Shown here: positions 32,801-40,130 of the stretch, piece by piece | How the letters are laid out: every line of letters starts with the position of its first letter | Numbering within the stretch: position 1 is the stretch's first letter | DNA from: Herbaspirillum sp. SJZ106 | GTDB lineage: Bacteria; Pseudomonadota; Gammaproteobacteria; Burkholderiales; Burkholderiaceae_D | DNA: 64,000 bases | Assembly (NCBI RefSeq): GCF_006715495.1 | Contig: NZ_VFNI01000003.1 | Coordinates: forward strand, 124,001 to 188,000 | Direction: 5' to 3' | Notes under the pieces: model-generated | The model's database searches: none | Seen by the model: only the letters and a program-made list of their open reading frames with translations | Told to the model about the DNA's origin: nothing | Made by a program: the position numbers and the translations under genes

Positions 32801-35800
32801 GTGGGGAATCGACCATCACCTATCATCCGGCCATCATCAACTACGAGAGCAGCGACCGGATCTGGACGGTGATGGGCGTGACGCCGCCAGTAGACCCAGG
32901 GGCAGGGCCCGGGGGGCCACCACAGCCGGGCGAAATGTGCTACGACTCCTGCGTTTCCATCCCGGTTGATCCGGCGGAGTATGCAGCGTGGCAGTCTGCG
33001 TATGCAGCCTGGAAACCCCGATATGACGCATACATAGCCACCCTGCAGGTTCTGAACGACAAGATCGATGCGTTCAATAACAACGTACGCAGTCGTTCAG
33101 CCCGCGAATGGACCATCTACGACGGCACCGAGCAAATCACCCGCACCGTCGTCACCAAGAGCGACCCCGGCATGATCACCTCCGGCGGCAACATGACGCT
33201 GGCCGCCGGCGCGGTGAACAACTACGCCAGCCAGATCATCGCCGGCGGCACCGTGGCCGGCGACAGCGTCAACGGCACCGCGATCAATAACACCGGCCCG
33301 CTGGGCGTGCAGAGCGTGACCTCGACCGGCTCGGCCAGCTACACCTACATCAAGAGCCACACCTTCAGCGCCGACGACCGCCGCTACGACGACGCGCCTT
33401 ACCAGTCGCAGACCATCGTCACCAATTTCCAGTTGGACATCACGCCCACCAGCGGCGCCGGGCCCAACCGCAACAATACGGTCAAGGCGGTAGCCGCCGC
33501 CGTCTCCGGCGCGTCGGGCCAGAGCGCCGCGGCGATCAGCATCCGCACCGCCAACCTCAACCTCGCGCTGCCCAACAACGCGCTGTACCGCATCGACACC
33601 GCGCCGGGCAACCGCTACCTGGTCGAGACCGATCCGCAGTTCACCAACTACCGCAGCTGGTTGTCCTCCGACTTCATGCTCAACCAGCTGCAAAGCACGC
33701 CCGACAGCACCATCAAGAAACTCGGCGACGGCTTCTACGAGCAGCAACTGGTGCAGCAGCAAATCCAGCAAGCCATCGGCCAGCGCTACCTGGCCGGCTA
33801 CACCAGCAATGAAGCGCAATACATGGCGCTGATGAACGCCGGCGTGCAACAGGCCCAGGCCTTCAACTACACCGTCGGCGTGGCGCTGAGCGACGCCCAG
33901 ATCGCGCAGCTCACAGCCGACATCGTCTGGATGGTCAAGCAGACCGTGACACTGGCCGACGGCAGCACGCAGGAAGTGCTGGTGCCGCAGGTCTACCTGC
34001 GCGCCTCCAACGTCCAGGTCACCGGCCAGGGCACGCTGATCGCCGGCAACGACGTAGCCTTCCAGACCGCACAAGACATCGTCAACAGCGGCGGCACCAT
34101 CGCCGCGCGCCAGACCGTTTCGCTGGCGGCGGATAACATCCAGAACCTGGGCGGGCGTATTTCGGGGACGAATGCGGTGTTGTCGGCGGCGACTGATATC
34201 AACAACCTGGGCGGCGCCATTGACGGCAGCGATCGTGTGGTACTGGCCGCCAATGGTGACATCAACATCAACAGTACACGCGTCGAAACAGCCAATGCTG
34301 TTACGACCGGCGCCAACATCAGCCAGGTCGCCAGTGTCACCGGCAAGGATCTGACGATCGCGGCCGGGCGCGATCTCGTTGCTAACGCCGCCGTGATCGG
34401 GGCCACCGGCGATGTGGCATTGTCGGCCGGCCGCGACGTCAATCTCGGCACGGTCAACCAGGGCTACCGCCAGGAGATCAACTGGGCCAGCGACAGCGGC
34501 GCCTCGAACTGGATCGGTGCGCTGACCGGCCCGAACTTCGTCGACCAATCCAACGGCGCGCATGGTACGACCGAGAGCGGCGTAAACCGGGCCACCCTGA
34601 GCGCCAGCCAGGATGTAGCCACGCAGATCACTGGCAACAACGTCACCATCAATGCCGGGCGCGATTTGAACGCCCAAGGGACACAGGTCGTGGCCGAGGC
34701 CGCGCTGGCCGCCGCCGCCGGCCGTGACATCAACATCAGCACAGCCAACGAATCGGCCAGTGCGCGCGACCAGCACCAGCACAGCTCCAGCGGGATTCTT
34801 TCCGGCTCCACTATCCAGACGGACGACGCCAGCAGCTACAGCAACCAGATCGGTAGCACCTTCTCCGGCAACACTACCGTGCTGGCTGCAGGTCGGGATG
34901 CCAACATCACCGGCAGCGATGTGGTGTCCACTCAAGGCACGCAGGTCACCGCAGGCAATGACATCAACATCGTCGCCGCCACTGATACCAGCAGCGAGTC
35001 GCATTACCGAAAGGAAACCACTTCCGGGGTCTTCAGTGGTGGTGGGTTGGGTGTGACGGTGGGCAGCAAGATGCAAAGCAGCAATTTCGCCCATAACAGC
35101 AGCACCGAAAGCGCGTCGACTGTTGGCGCGACAGACGGCAACGTGGTGCTGGTGGCTGGCAACCGCTACAGCCAAATAGCCAGTAATGTCATCGCGCCCC
35201 AAGGCGATGTAGGCATTGTCGGCAAGCAGGTCGACATCCTTGCCGGCATCAATACCGAACAGAACATTCAGGAAACACTGTTCAAGCAACAGGGCGTGAC
35301 GGTACAGGTCACTAATCCGGTGATTTCCGCTATCCAGTCGGTGATGTCGCTGCAGGAATCCAAGGGCAAGACCAAGAATGGACGCGCCAAGATGCTGGCA
35401 GATGCGGCTACTGCATTGACGCTGGCCAATGCCGCTGCGCAGGTTTCCGGCAGTGCCGCGCCGGCTGGAGGCATTGACCTGGCCATCTCGCTTGGCAGCT
35501 CAAGCAACCAGAGCAAGACCGTGCAAAGCAGCACCACCACGGCCGCATCGACGGTGGCTTCGGGAGGAACGACCACAATCGCTGCCACCGGTGCAGGCAT
35601 GGACAGCAACCTGACGATTGTTGGCAGCGAAGTGACGGGTACCAACATCAACCTGATCGCCGACAATCAGATCAACTTGCTGGCCCAGCGCAACACCAAC
35701 GAGGAACACAGCACCAACAAAGGCAGTTCGGCCAGCGTAGGCGTGTCCATCGGCACTTCCGGCGTGATGTTCAACGCCAGCGCCTCGGGCAGCCGTGGCA

Positions 35801-37326
35801 AGGGTGATGGCAGCGACAGCGACTATAGCAACACGCACATTACTGCCAACAACCAGCTGACCATGGCTTCGGGCGGCGACATGACGCTCAAGGGCGCGGT
35901 CGCTGCGGGCAACCAGGTGATCGCCAATGTTGGAGGGAACCTGAATATTGAGAGCTTGCAGGACACCAGTAACTACAAGAGCCAGCAGCAAAGCTTGGGC
36001 GGTAGTGTGTCGGTCGGTCTTGGAGGCGGTTTCTCCGGCAGCATCAGTGCCAGCCAGAGCAAGGTGGATGGCAACTATCAGAGCGTGATTGAACAAAGCG
36101 CCATCAATGCCGGCGACGGCGGATTTCAGGTCAATGTCGCCGGTAATACTGACCTCAAGGGCGCGAAGATCGCCAGCACGGATAAGGCAGTGGAAGAAGG
36201 CAGGAACCAATTCCAGACCGCCAGCCTGACGATGAGCGACATCCAGAACAAGAGCGAGTACAAGGCGGAGAGCCAGAGCGTCAGTGCTGGTGGCGGATAT
36301 GGCGGTGGCAACATCGCCTTGAATGGAGTGGGCGTAGGTTGGGCCAATGAAAGCGGTAGTGAGGCCAGCATGACTAAGTCTGGCGTTTCCGGTATTGCTG
36401 GAGACGCCACTGTCAGAAGCGACAAGGACAGTAGCAATACGCTTGTTAAAAAATGGGACGGCCAGCAATTACAGGAAGATGTCGAAGCTCAGGCGAAAAT
36501 TACACAGGAGCTCGTCAAGCAAGCATGGACCGCAACGATTAGTCGTGTCATCAAATCAGCGACAGCCGATAAGAAAATCCTGTTACAGAAATGCGATAGT
36601 GGAGGGCAAAATTGCCAAAACACGCAAGTGGATCTGGACGATATCAAAACTGTTGATGGAAAACTATACGTATATAACCATGGCATCATGAATACAGAAG
36701 AACAGGCCTTGGAAAATGCAGCCAAACAAAGCAGCGATGTAGCGAATGCGCAAGGCGTCTACGTGATTATCAATCCGTATACTGGCAATCCAGTGGCAGA
36801 AGTGCTCTATGCGGGATGGGACAAGCTCAATGAAGTGCTAGGCGCGGCGCTGCCGGTCAGTAACTCCAGCGAAGCCAATATTGACATACGCGAACAAGTA
36901 AAAGCACAAGGCGGTGTGGTAATTGAAGTCGATCATAGTCGTGGCAGTCTGACTAGCAGTAACGCGCTTGCAGAACAATTGAATCGGGGAGGCGTCGATG
37001 TGGCAATAGGCAGCGTAACCTTCAATGGCGCTGCGGCCAACGCTGAGCGTATGGCCAATCTCGTTGATCAAGCCACTGGCGGACAAGGTGTTGTATACCA
37101 ATCCACGCACAAGAATGATCCGGTGGGAACCATGATCGGAGGGAATGAAGCGACGGGAGGAAATACAACGTCATTTCCTGATTCGCATGGGGCTTATACG
37201 GGGTATTTGCCGCCGGAAAGATTGACCAATGGCGACGTAAATCCTATTCGACTGAGAATAGATGAAATATGGGGCAAGGGAAAAATAAGTACGCCAATTT
37301 TAGTCTCACCGACACCTAACATGTGA
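29863..37326 (+). CDS. TpsA exoprotein: filamentous hemagglutinin/CdiA-like with C-terminal hydrolase-like toxin domain
   Basis: A 2,487-residue two-partner-secreted protein. It begins at TTG (AAGGGG upstream) with an extended signal peptide region (MNSQRYKVVFNRRRGQFMAV) and cleavage near AHA-Q at residue ~69. The TPS secretion domain follows (~70-320; IANPAGITCSGCGFINANRA). Residues ~320-2190 are a beta-helical stem of hemagglutinin repeats, interrupted at ~1005-1085 by a Pro-rich, Cys-containing insert. From WDGQQLQEDVEAQ (residue 2198) composition drops and a 290-residue C-terminal domain begins, with HSRGS at 2358-2362, THKNDPVG from 2415 and SHG at 2441. That pattern suggests an alpha/beta-hydrolase-like effector; no VENN motif is seen. 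Confidence 0.93.
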   Translation: MNSQRYKVVFNRRRGQFMAVAENASTISGTSSTHSANPAGVAAELPRALRFSLLAVALAMSLNTVVAHAQIYSDRNAPRNQQPTVLSSGNGVPVVNIQTPSSAGVSVNAYRQFDVNANGAILNNSRGAVQTQLGGYVQGNPWLATGTARVIVNQVNSANPSYLRGYVEVAGDRAQVVIANPAGITCSGCGFINANRATLTTGTPVISGGSLEAYRVAGGVVTVDGAGLDASGSDYADIIARAVRINAGVWAQDLKVSAGLNTVSAGHDQVTPGVPPGDAAPAVAIDVAQLGGMYARHIYLASTEHGVGVRNQGIIGAAAGDAVVTADGRLENSGALTATQALTMQTTGAIANTGGMGANGAVALTAGALDNRGSINSAQGSLSFASDGPAINRGRIEAAQTVSLAAGGIDNNGGAIGAANIALDSRRQAFSNVRGNIVAQDGLTVSSGNLNNDAGLLQALGNIAIDANGQTVANTNSGATQGIIAQGALTMTAGAVVNQGGYLGAGGNLAIAAATVDNSAGVIGASALATLDATDITNAGGKIQAKGGLSINAAGGTADNSGGLLRSDGAVTVQAATLRNDNTQGQEQGIEGTTIALNAQDVSNRQGAMRADAALTLEARGRIDNTAGLLSSSGQLAITDMQATQAMRTLAVDNAGGTIVAARQLDIAARALAGNGKVLSQKDLNIALTDSIVNTGQIAASGDAIVSTAGTFANAGAVAAGGKLALTAATIDNQAAGSLVASTLNLKATDVHTFTNRGLIDGGTTVIESSTVNNIGTGRIYGDNVAIGADVLNNVAETVGGVTTAAVIAARNRLDIGAGVINNSEHALIYSAGDMVIGGALDASKKAIGMAREINNSSATINADGNLTIAANTINNTNAHLETTDQVGPGNRIITYRLNGSSNLIDGNSARLVNLGSGQVVGPYNWRDMGDEDNFRLILPSDAYPVERYGPPFTYSKGVKYGDNAIAPAYVPDWQEGSNGGESTITYHPAIINYESSDRIWTVMGVTPPVDPGAGPGGPPQPGEMCYDSCVSIPVDPAEYAAWQSAYAAWKPRYDAYIATLQVLNDKIDAFNNNVRSRSAREWTIYDGTEQITRTVVTKSDPGMITSGGNMTLAAGAVNNYASQIIAGGTVAGDSVNGTAINNTGPLGVQSVTSTGSASYTYIKSHTFSADDRRYDDAPYQSQTIVTNFQLDITPTSGAGPNRNNTVKAVAAAVSGASGQSAAAISIRTANLNLALPNNALYRIDTAPGNRYLVETDPQFTNYRSWLSSDFMLNQLQSTPDSTIKKLGDGFYEQQLVQQQIQQAIGQRYLAGYTSNEAQYMALMNAGVQQAQAFNYTVGVALSDAQIAQLTADIVWMVKQTVTLADGSTQEVLVPQVYLRASNVQVTGQGTLIAGNDVAFQTAQDIVNSGGTIAARQTVSLAADNIQNLGGRISGTNAVLSAATDINNLGGAIDGSDRVVLAANGDININSTRVETANAVTTGANISQVASVTGKDLTIAAGRDLVANAAVIGATGDVALSAGRDVNLGTVNQGYRQEINWASDSGASNWIGALTGPNFVDQSNGAHGTTESGVNRATLSASQDVATQITGNNVTINAGRDLNAQGTQVVAEAALAAAAGRDINISTANESASARDQHQHSSSGILSGSTIQTDDASSYSNQIGSTFSGNTTVLAAGRDANITGSDVVSTQGTQVTAGNDINIVAATDTSSESHYRKETTSGVFSGGGLGVTVGSKMQSSNFAHNSSTESASTVGATDGNVVLVAGNRYSQIASNVIAPQGDVGIVGKQVDILAGINTEQNIQETLFKQQGVTVQVTNPVISAIQSVMSLQESKGKTKNGRAKMLADAATALTLANAAAQVSGSAAPAGGIDLAISLGSSSNQSKTVQSSTTTAASTVASGGTTTIAATGAGMDSNLTIVGSEVTGTNINLIADNQINLLAQRNTNEEHSTNKGSSASVGVSIGTSGVMFNASASGSRGKGDGSDSDYSNTHITANNQLTMASGGDMTLKGAVAAGNQVIANVGGNLNIESLQDTSNYKSQQQSLGGSVSVGLGGGFSGSISASQSKVDGNYQSVIEQSAINAGDGGFQVNVAGNTDLKGAKIASTDKAVEEGRNQFQTASLTMSDIQNKSEYKAESQSVSAGGGYGGGNIALNGVGVGWANESGSEASMTKSGVSGIAGDATVRSDKDSSNTLVKKWDGQQLQEDVEAQAKITQELVKQAWTATISRVIKSATADKKILLQKCDSGGQNCQNTQVDLDDIKTVDGKLYVYNHGIMNTEEQALENAAKQSSDVANAQGVYVIINPYTGNPVAEVLYAGWDKLNEVLGAALPVSNSSEANIDIREQVKAQGGVVIEVDHSRGSLTSSNALAEQLNRGGVDVAIGSVTFNGAAANAERMANLVDQATGGQGVVYQSTHKNDPVGTMIGGNEATGGNTTSFPDSHGAYTGYLPPERLTNGDVNPIRLRIDEIWGKGKISTPILVSPTPNM

Positions 37327-37333
37327 GTAAAAG

Positions 37334-37714
37334 ATGAATGTCGATAAGTTTTTAATTTTCGTGAGAAATGTAGTACTGCTACTGGCTTTAGGCAATATAA
37401 GTGGGTGTATCGCCGCCATCATGGATATGGATAAACCTATGGCACCACGTCGCCTAATGTGGGGGAGGGATAATATTTCAGTTGATCAAGTGGCCTCAGA
37501 GCTTAGGGATTGTGGGCGGAAAGTTGAGAAAGTAATGAACGGGTTGTCTTTGAAGGATCAATACAATGCAGAAGATGTTTGTATGCTGAAAAAGGGTTTC
37601 ACGTTTATATCGACACCTAAAAGCTATCCAAATACTTGTTCATATCAGACTTTTAAAGACACTATCGGATGTAAATCTGCGCGTGGCGAATACAAGGTTG
37701 AATCTGATAAGTGA
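37334..37714 (+). CDS. Small lipoprotein, candidate immunity protein to the TpsA C-terminus
   Basis: A 126-residue protein starting 7 bp after the tpsA stop. It has a signal peptide with lipobox ISGC (Cys25) and four further cysteines that could form disulfides (DCGRK, DVCML, NTCSY, TIGCK). No known family is recognised. The AT-rich composition matches the tpsA 3' end. In CDI and type VI lipase effectors the cognate immunity protein is encoded directly downstream and is often a periplasmic lipoprotein, so this role is inferred from position and localisation only. Confidence 0.7.
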   Translation: MNVDKFLIFVRNVVLLLALGNISGCIAAIMDMDKPMAPRRLMWGRDNISVDQVASELRDCGRKVEKVMNGLSLKDQYNAEDVCMLKKGFTFISTPKSYPNTCSYQTFKDTIGCKSARGEYKVESDK

Positions 37715-37769
37715 GATTAAGAAAGCTTGATTCACAGCCTCAAATATTCAAAAAATTTTCAGAAGGAAG

Positions 37770-37871
37770 ATGGTGCTCAGTGGCGCTGGAGATGGTATTG
37801 GAAGAGGGGGAATCTACACGCTCAATGGCGAAATATCATATACGTTCGGGATCTTGCCGATTTTTATTTAG
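37770..37871 (+). pseudogene. 33-codon remnant, possible tail of a lost toxin or surface protein
   Basis: A short frame reading MVLSGAGDGIGRGGIYTLNG and ending in ISYTFGILPIFI before a stop. The Gly-rich then beta-strand-like pattern looks like the C-terminus of a larger secreted protein. The alternative frame (37727-37936) is open for 69 codons but has unnatural Trp/Arg-rich composition. No independent gene is claimed; it is probably debris from cassette exchange. Confidence 0.3.
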
Positions 37872-37993
37872 CTAGAAAACTTCGGATGACGCTTTGTATT
37901 TCCCCAGTTCCGGTGAAGCGTAGTTGTACACGTTGAAGGGCCGAGGAAAGGCAGAGGATTTTGTTATTTACAATGTACAGGAGTGTATCGAGA

Positions 37994-38623
37994 ATGAAGT
38001 TGTTTCATCTGGTAGTCGCGTCGCCGTTCATACTTGCGGGTTGCGCATCCGTGGCACCTTATCAGGCGCCACAGTCCGGCGAGTCGAGTGCTTCCTTATC
38101 CATTGAGTTTGGGCGAGAAACAGGTGAAGTCGAAATGTCGTATGGGAAAAGTGATTCCGACGATTGCTTCGAATTTTCGGTTCTGCATGCGGTAAAGTAT
38201 TCTCGTGCCGGCAATGAAAAAAAACAGCCGGTCAAGCAAGTTCTGATTCCCGCAAGCGGCCCTCAGGTACTTCGATACAAGAGAGTCGACTACAACGAAT
38301 ACTGCGAAATCAATTTGCGTTTCCTGCCGCAGCAGGGTGAGCAATATGTGCTTCGAACGGAGAACCGTTACCTTAAATCGGAAAGTGAATTGCCTGCTTT
38401 CTTTGGGGGCGGCGCCAAAAGACAATGCGTCGTTGAGCTATATCGTAAAGATGCGGGTGACGTCCTGAGTCTGGTGCAATTTGATCGATTACCAATCAAG
38501 CCAACACGCATGGGCTATCCTGGGTGCCCAAAAATTCTTACTAAAATGCGGTCAGCTTTCCTGGTTGGTAGCCAACAGCAATTCGATCTGGATACATCGG
38601 GAATCATGAGGCGCATACCGTGA
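37994..38623 (+). CDS. Hypothetical lipoprotein
   Basis: A 209-residue protein with a short signal peptide and lipobox LAGC (Cys17). The mature part is mostly beta-strand-like, with Cys pairs at DDCFEF, EYCEIN, RQCVVE and GCPKIL. No family recognised. The start at MKLFHLVVAS is chosen because it begins the signal peptide; the frame extends to 37961. It lies inside the tpsA downstream cassette region and ends 94 bp before a terminator, so it may be an orphan immunity or accessory envelope protein. Confidence 0.65.
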   Translation: MKLFHLVVASPFILAGCASVAPYQAPQSGESSASLSIEFGRETGEVEMSYGKSDSDDCFEFSVLHAVKYSRAGNEKKQPVKQVLIPASGPQVLRYKRVDYNEYCEINLRFLPQQGEQYVLRTENRYLKSESELPAFFGGGAKRQCVVELYRKDAGDVLSLVQFDRLPIKPTRMGYPGCPKILTKMRSAFLVGSQQQFDLDTSGIMRRIP

Positions 38624-38716
38624 AGGCGGAATAGACGGATCAAAGCGATCAACTCTATCGTTCTTGATAGTGAACTAAATGGGGCTTGGCAGTAATCGCG
38701 TGCCGCGAGTCCATAA

Positions 38717-38750
38717 AAGAACGGCTCCTGAATTTATCCGGAGCCGTTTT
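38717..38750. terminator. Terminator hairpin in tpsA downstream region
   Basis: ACGGCTCC / GGAGCCGT stem with an 11-nt loop, flanked by AAAAGA and TTTT. A near-identical hairpin (ACGGCcCCT / AGGAGCCGT) is at 40065-40107. Confidence 0.75.
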
Positions 38751-38758
38751 GCTAGGAA

Positions 38759-39016
38759 ATCACCGGCAACAACATCACCATCAGCGTCGGACGCGGCCTG
38801 AATACCCAAGGTACGCAGGTAGTGGCCAAAGCCGCCCTTGCTGGTCGCGACATCAACATCAGCACAGCCAACGAATCGGCCAGTGCGCGCGACCAGCACC
38901 AGCATAGCTCCAGCGGGATTCTTTCCGGCTCCACTATCCAGGCGGACGACGCCAGCAGCTACAGCAACCAGATCGGCAGCACCTTCTCCGGCAGAACCAA
39001 TTTACGGCTCCGGTGA
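38759..39016 (+). pseudogene. Duplicated internal fragment of tpsA
   Basis: Positions 38849-38993 match tpsA 34726-34870 (TpsA residues ~1622-1670) with only three mismatches in 145 bp, and 38759-38848 match the preceding tpsA segment more loosely. The reading frame (DINISTANESASARDQHQHS...) is retained, then diverges into RTNLRLR and stops at 39016. There is no start, transporter signal or complete repeat, so it is not a gene. It marks recombination with the stem of tpsA and directly precedes an immunity-like gene. Confidence 0.88.
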
Positions 39017-39057
39017 AAATCAATAGTATTGATGCGAAATAAAGAAGGAGTGTGACA

Positions 39058-39426
39058 ATGCGCAAGCTGGCCGAATTAGATGGTGAGTATGGCGGATGGC
39101 TGGAAATTGATCCGGTGAAGTTAAAGCGTGTTGCTATTGAATTCAAAGAATGGCTTTTGACTGTCGATCCGAATAACGATCCATTTGGATTTTTGAAATA
39201 TGATCTGCCATTAGTTAATGCAGTATTAGATGGGGAATTGTCATTGCCGTATCACCACCCTAATCCTCATAATTGGGAAATTCGTGAAGGCGTATTAGAC
39301 GGGTATGTGGAAATTTCAGCCCCTTTTTACAACACAATACGGGGGGCTCTTTATCAACCACCTGATGTAATAAAAAAAAATGGACGTTACTTCGCCTGGA
39401 CCGAATTTGAAGACCCTGAAATTTAG
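39058..39426 (+). CDS. Hypothetical protein, possible orphan immunity protein
   Basis: A 122-residue cytoplasmic protein with no signal peptide, rich in acidic and aromatic residues (DGEYGGWLEIDPVKL, PFGFLKYDLPLVNAV, GRYFAWTEFEDPE). No named family is recognised. The ATG at 39058 has AAGAAGGAG at ideal spacing; a GTG 6 bp upstream is less likely. Composition is AT-rich. It directly follows a truncated tpsA fragment, the usual place for an orphan immunity gene, which is the only basis for that suggestion. Confidence 0.65.
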   Translation: MRKLAELDGEYGGWLEIDPVKLKRVAIEFKEWLLTVDPNNDPFGFLKYDLPLVNAVLDGELSLPYHHPNPHNWEIREGVLDGYVEISAPFYNTIRGALYQPPDVIKKNGRYFAWTEFEDPEI

Positions 39427-39434
39427 ATTTTTGA

Positions 39435-39466
39435 ATTTCGGGAACGAATGCGGTGTTGTCGGCGGC
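39435..39466 (+). repeat. Second short tpsA echo
   Basis: 32 bp matching tpsA 34159-34190 with one mismatch (ATTTCGGGaACGAATGCGGT and the following 12 bases). It lies 8 bp after the immunity-like gene. Confidence 0.85.
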
Positions 39467-39490
39467 TATGAGGAAACAGACGAAACAATC

Positions 39491-39620
39491 TTGCCGATCC
39501 GCTGAGCAGCATCGCCGTGCTGACGTTGGGGCGCCTGCTGATGGGGCCAGCCGAGAGCCTGTTCCTGACCGCCCCCATCGTCGGCATTCTTGCCGCCGGC
39601 GATGTGGAATGCGGTGCTCA
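39491..39620 (+). pseudogene. GC-rich MFS-transporter-like fragment
   Basis: An abruptly GC-rich stretch that translates as DPLSSIAVLTLGRLLMGPAE followed by SLFLTAPIVGILAAGD, resembling one transmembrane segment of an MFS sugar/drug transporter (YhhS-like). It lacks either end of such a gene and sits between AT-rich cassette genes, so it is a stray fragment. Confidence 0.4.
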
Positions 39621-39642
39621 CGATTTTAAAGGCGGGAATGAA

Positions 39643-39996
39643 ATGAAGAAGATGTTACACATTGGTGCGATTGTGGCGTTATGCACCTCCATTGCTGGCT
39701 GTGGTTTGCTATGTATTGGAGGGACAGCAACCTGTGGTTTAAGTGATGAAGCAACTTACAGATTGCTTCATCCCAAAACCTACGGCCAATATTGGGAAAA
39801 GCCTGGCGTAACAAAAGAGGAATGGCAGCGAGATTGGATGGCGTGTGGAGGAGGGCAAGATGGTCAATATGGCGTTTATAAAGTCCCAGGGATGCGCGAC
39901 GTTGATTTTGATAGGGAGTATAAAAAAGAGCGTGAGAGACTAGACACTTGTATGCAACAAAAGGGCTACCAATTCGACAATACCAAGCCCTATTGA
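39643..39996 (+). CDS. Hypothetical lipoprotein
   Basis: A 117-residue protein with signal peptide and lipobox SIAGC (Cys20), then several Cys residues (GLLCIGGTATCGL, WMACGGG, LDTCMQQKGY). The mature half contains LLHPKTYGQYWEKPGVTKEE and an amphipathic KKERERLDTCMQQKG helix, similar in style to small DUF-type outer-membrane lipoproteins of phage or plasmid origin. No named family is claimed. The start at MKKMLHIGAI is preferred to the 39517 opening because the signal peptide begins there. It is the last gene of the tpsA downstream region. Confidence 0.65.
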   Translation: MKKMLHIGAIVALCTSIAGCGLLCIGGTATCGLSDEATYRLLHPKTYGQYWEKPGVTKEEWQRDWMACGGGQDGQYGVYKVPGMRDVDFDREYKKERERLDTCMQQKGYQFDNTKPY

Positions 39997-40032
39997 TCCC
40001 GCAACACAGTGGCAATAATGTCCGCCCTGATC

Positions 40033-40061
40033 ATCGCGGCCGGCCGCGATATCAACATCTA
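40033..40061 (+). repeat. Third short tpsA echo
   Basis: ATCGCGGCCGGCCGCGATAT followed by CAACATCT reads IAAGRDINI, the repeated TpsA stem motif (compare AAAGRDINI at tpsA 34709-34737), then stops. It is short but matches in frame and composition. Confidence 0.6.
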
Positions 40062-40064
40062 ATT

Positions 40065-40107
40065 TAAGAAAAACGGCCCCTGAGATTGATTTAGGAGCCG
40101 TTTTTCA
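40065..40107. terminator. Bidirectional terminator between tpsA region and parC
   Basis: AAAAACGGCCCCT / AGGAGCCGTTTTT with an 11-nt loop and A/T runs on both sides, 24 bp from the parC stop. It can serve parC (minus) and the lipoprotein gene (plus). Confidence 0.85.
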
Positions 40108-40130
40108 TTACTGGGGTTGGGGACGTTCAA

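Noticed and set aside
33097-35289. 730-codon minus-strand ORF inside tpsA
   Set aside because: Antisense shadow of the repetitive stem of TpsA.
37727-37936. 69-codon ORF rich in Trp and Arg
   Set aside because: Unnatural composition; an alternative frame reads more naturally as a short protein tail, recorded as a remnant.
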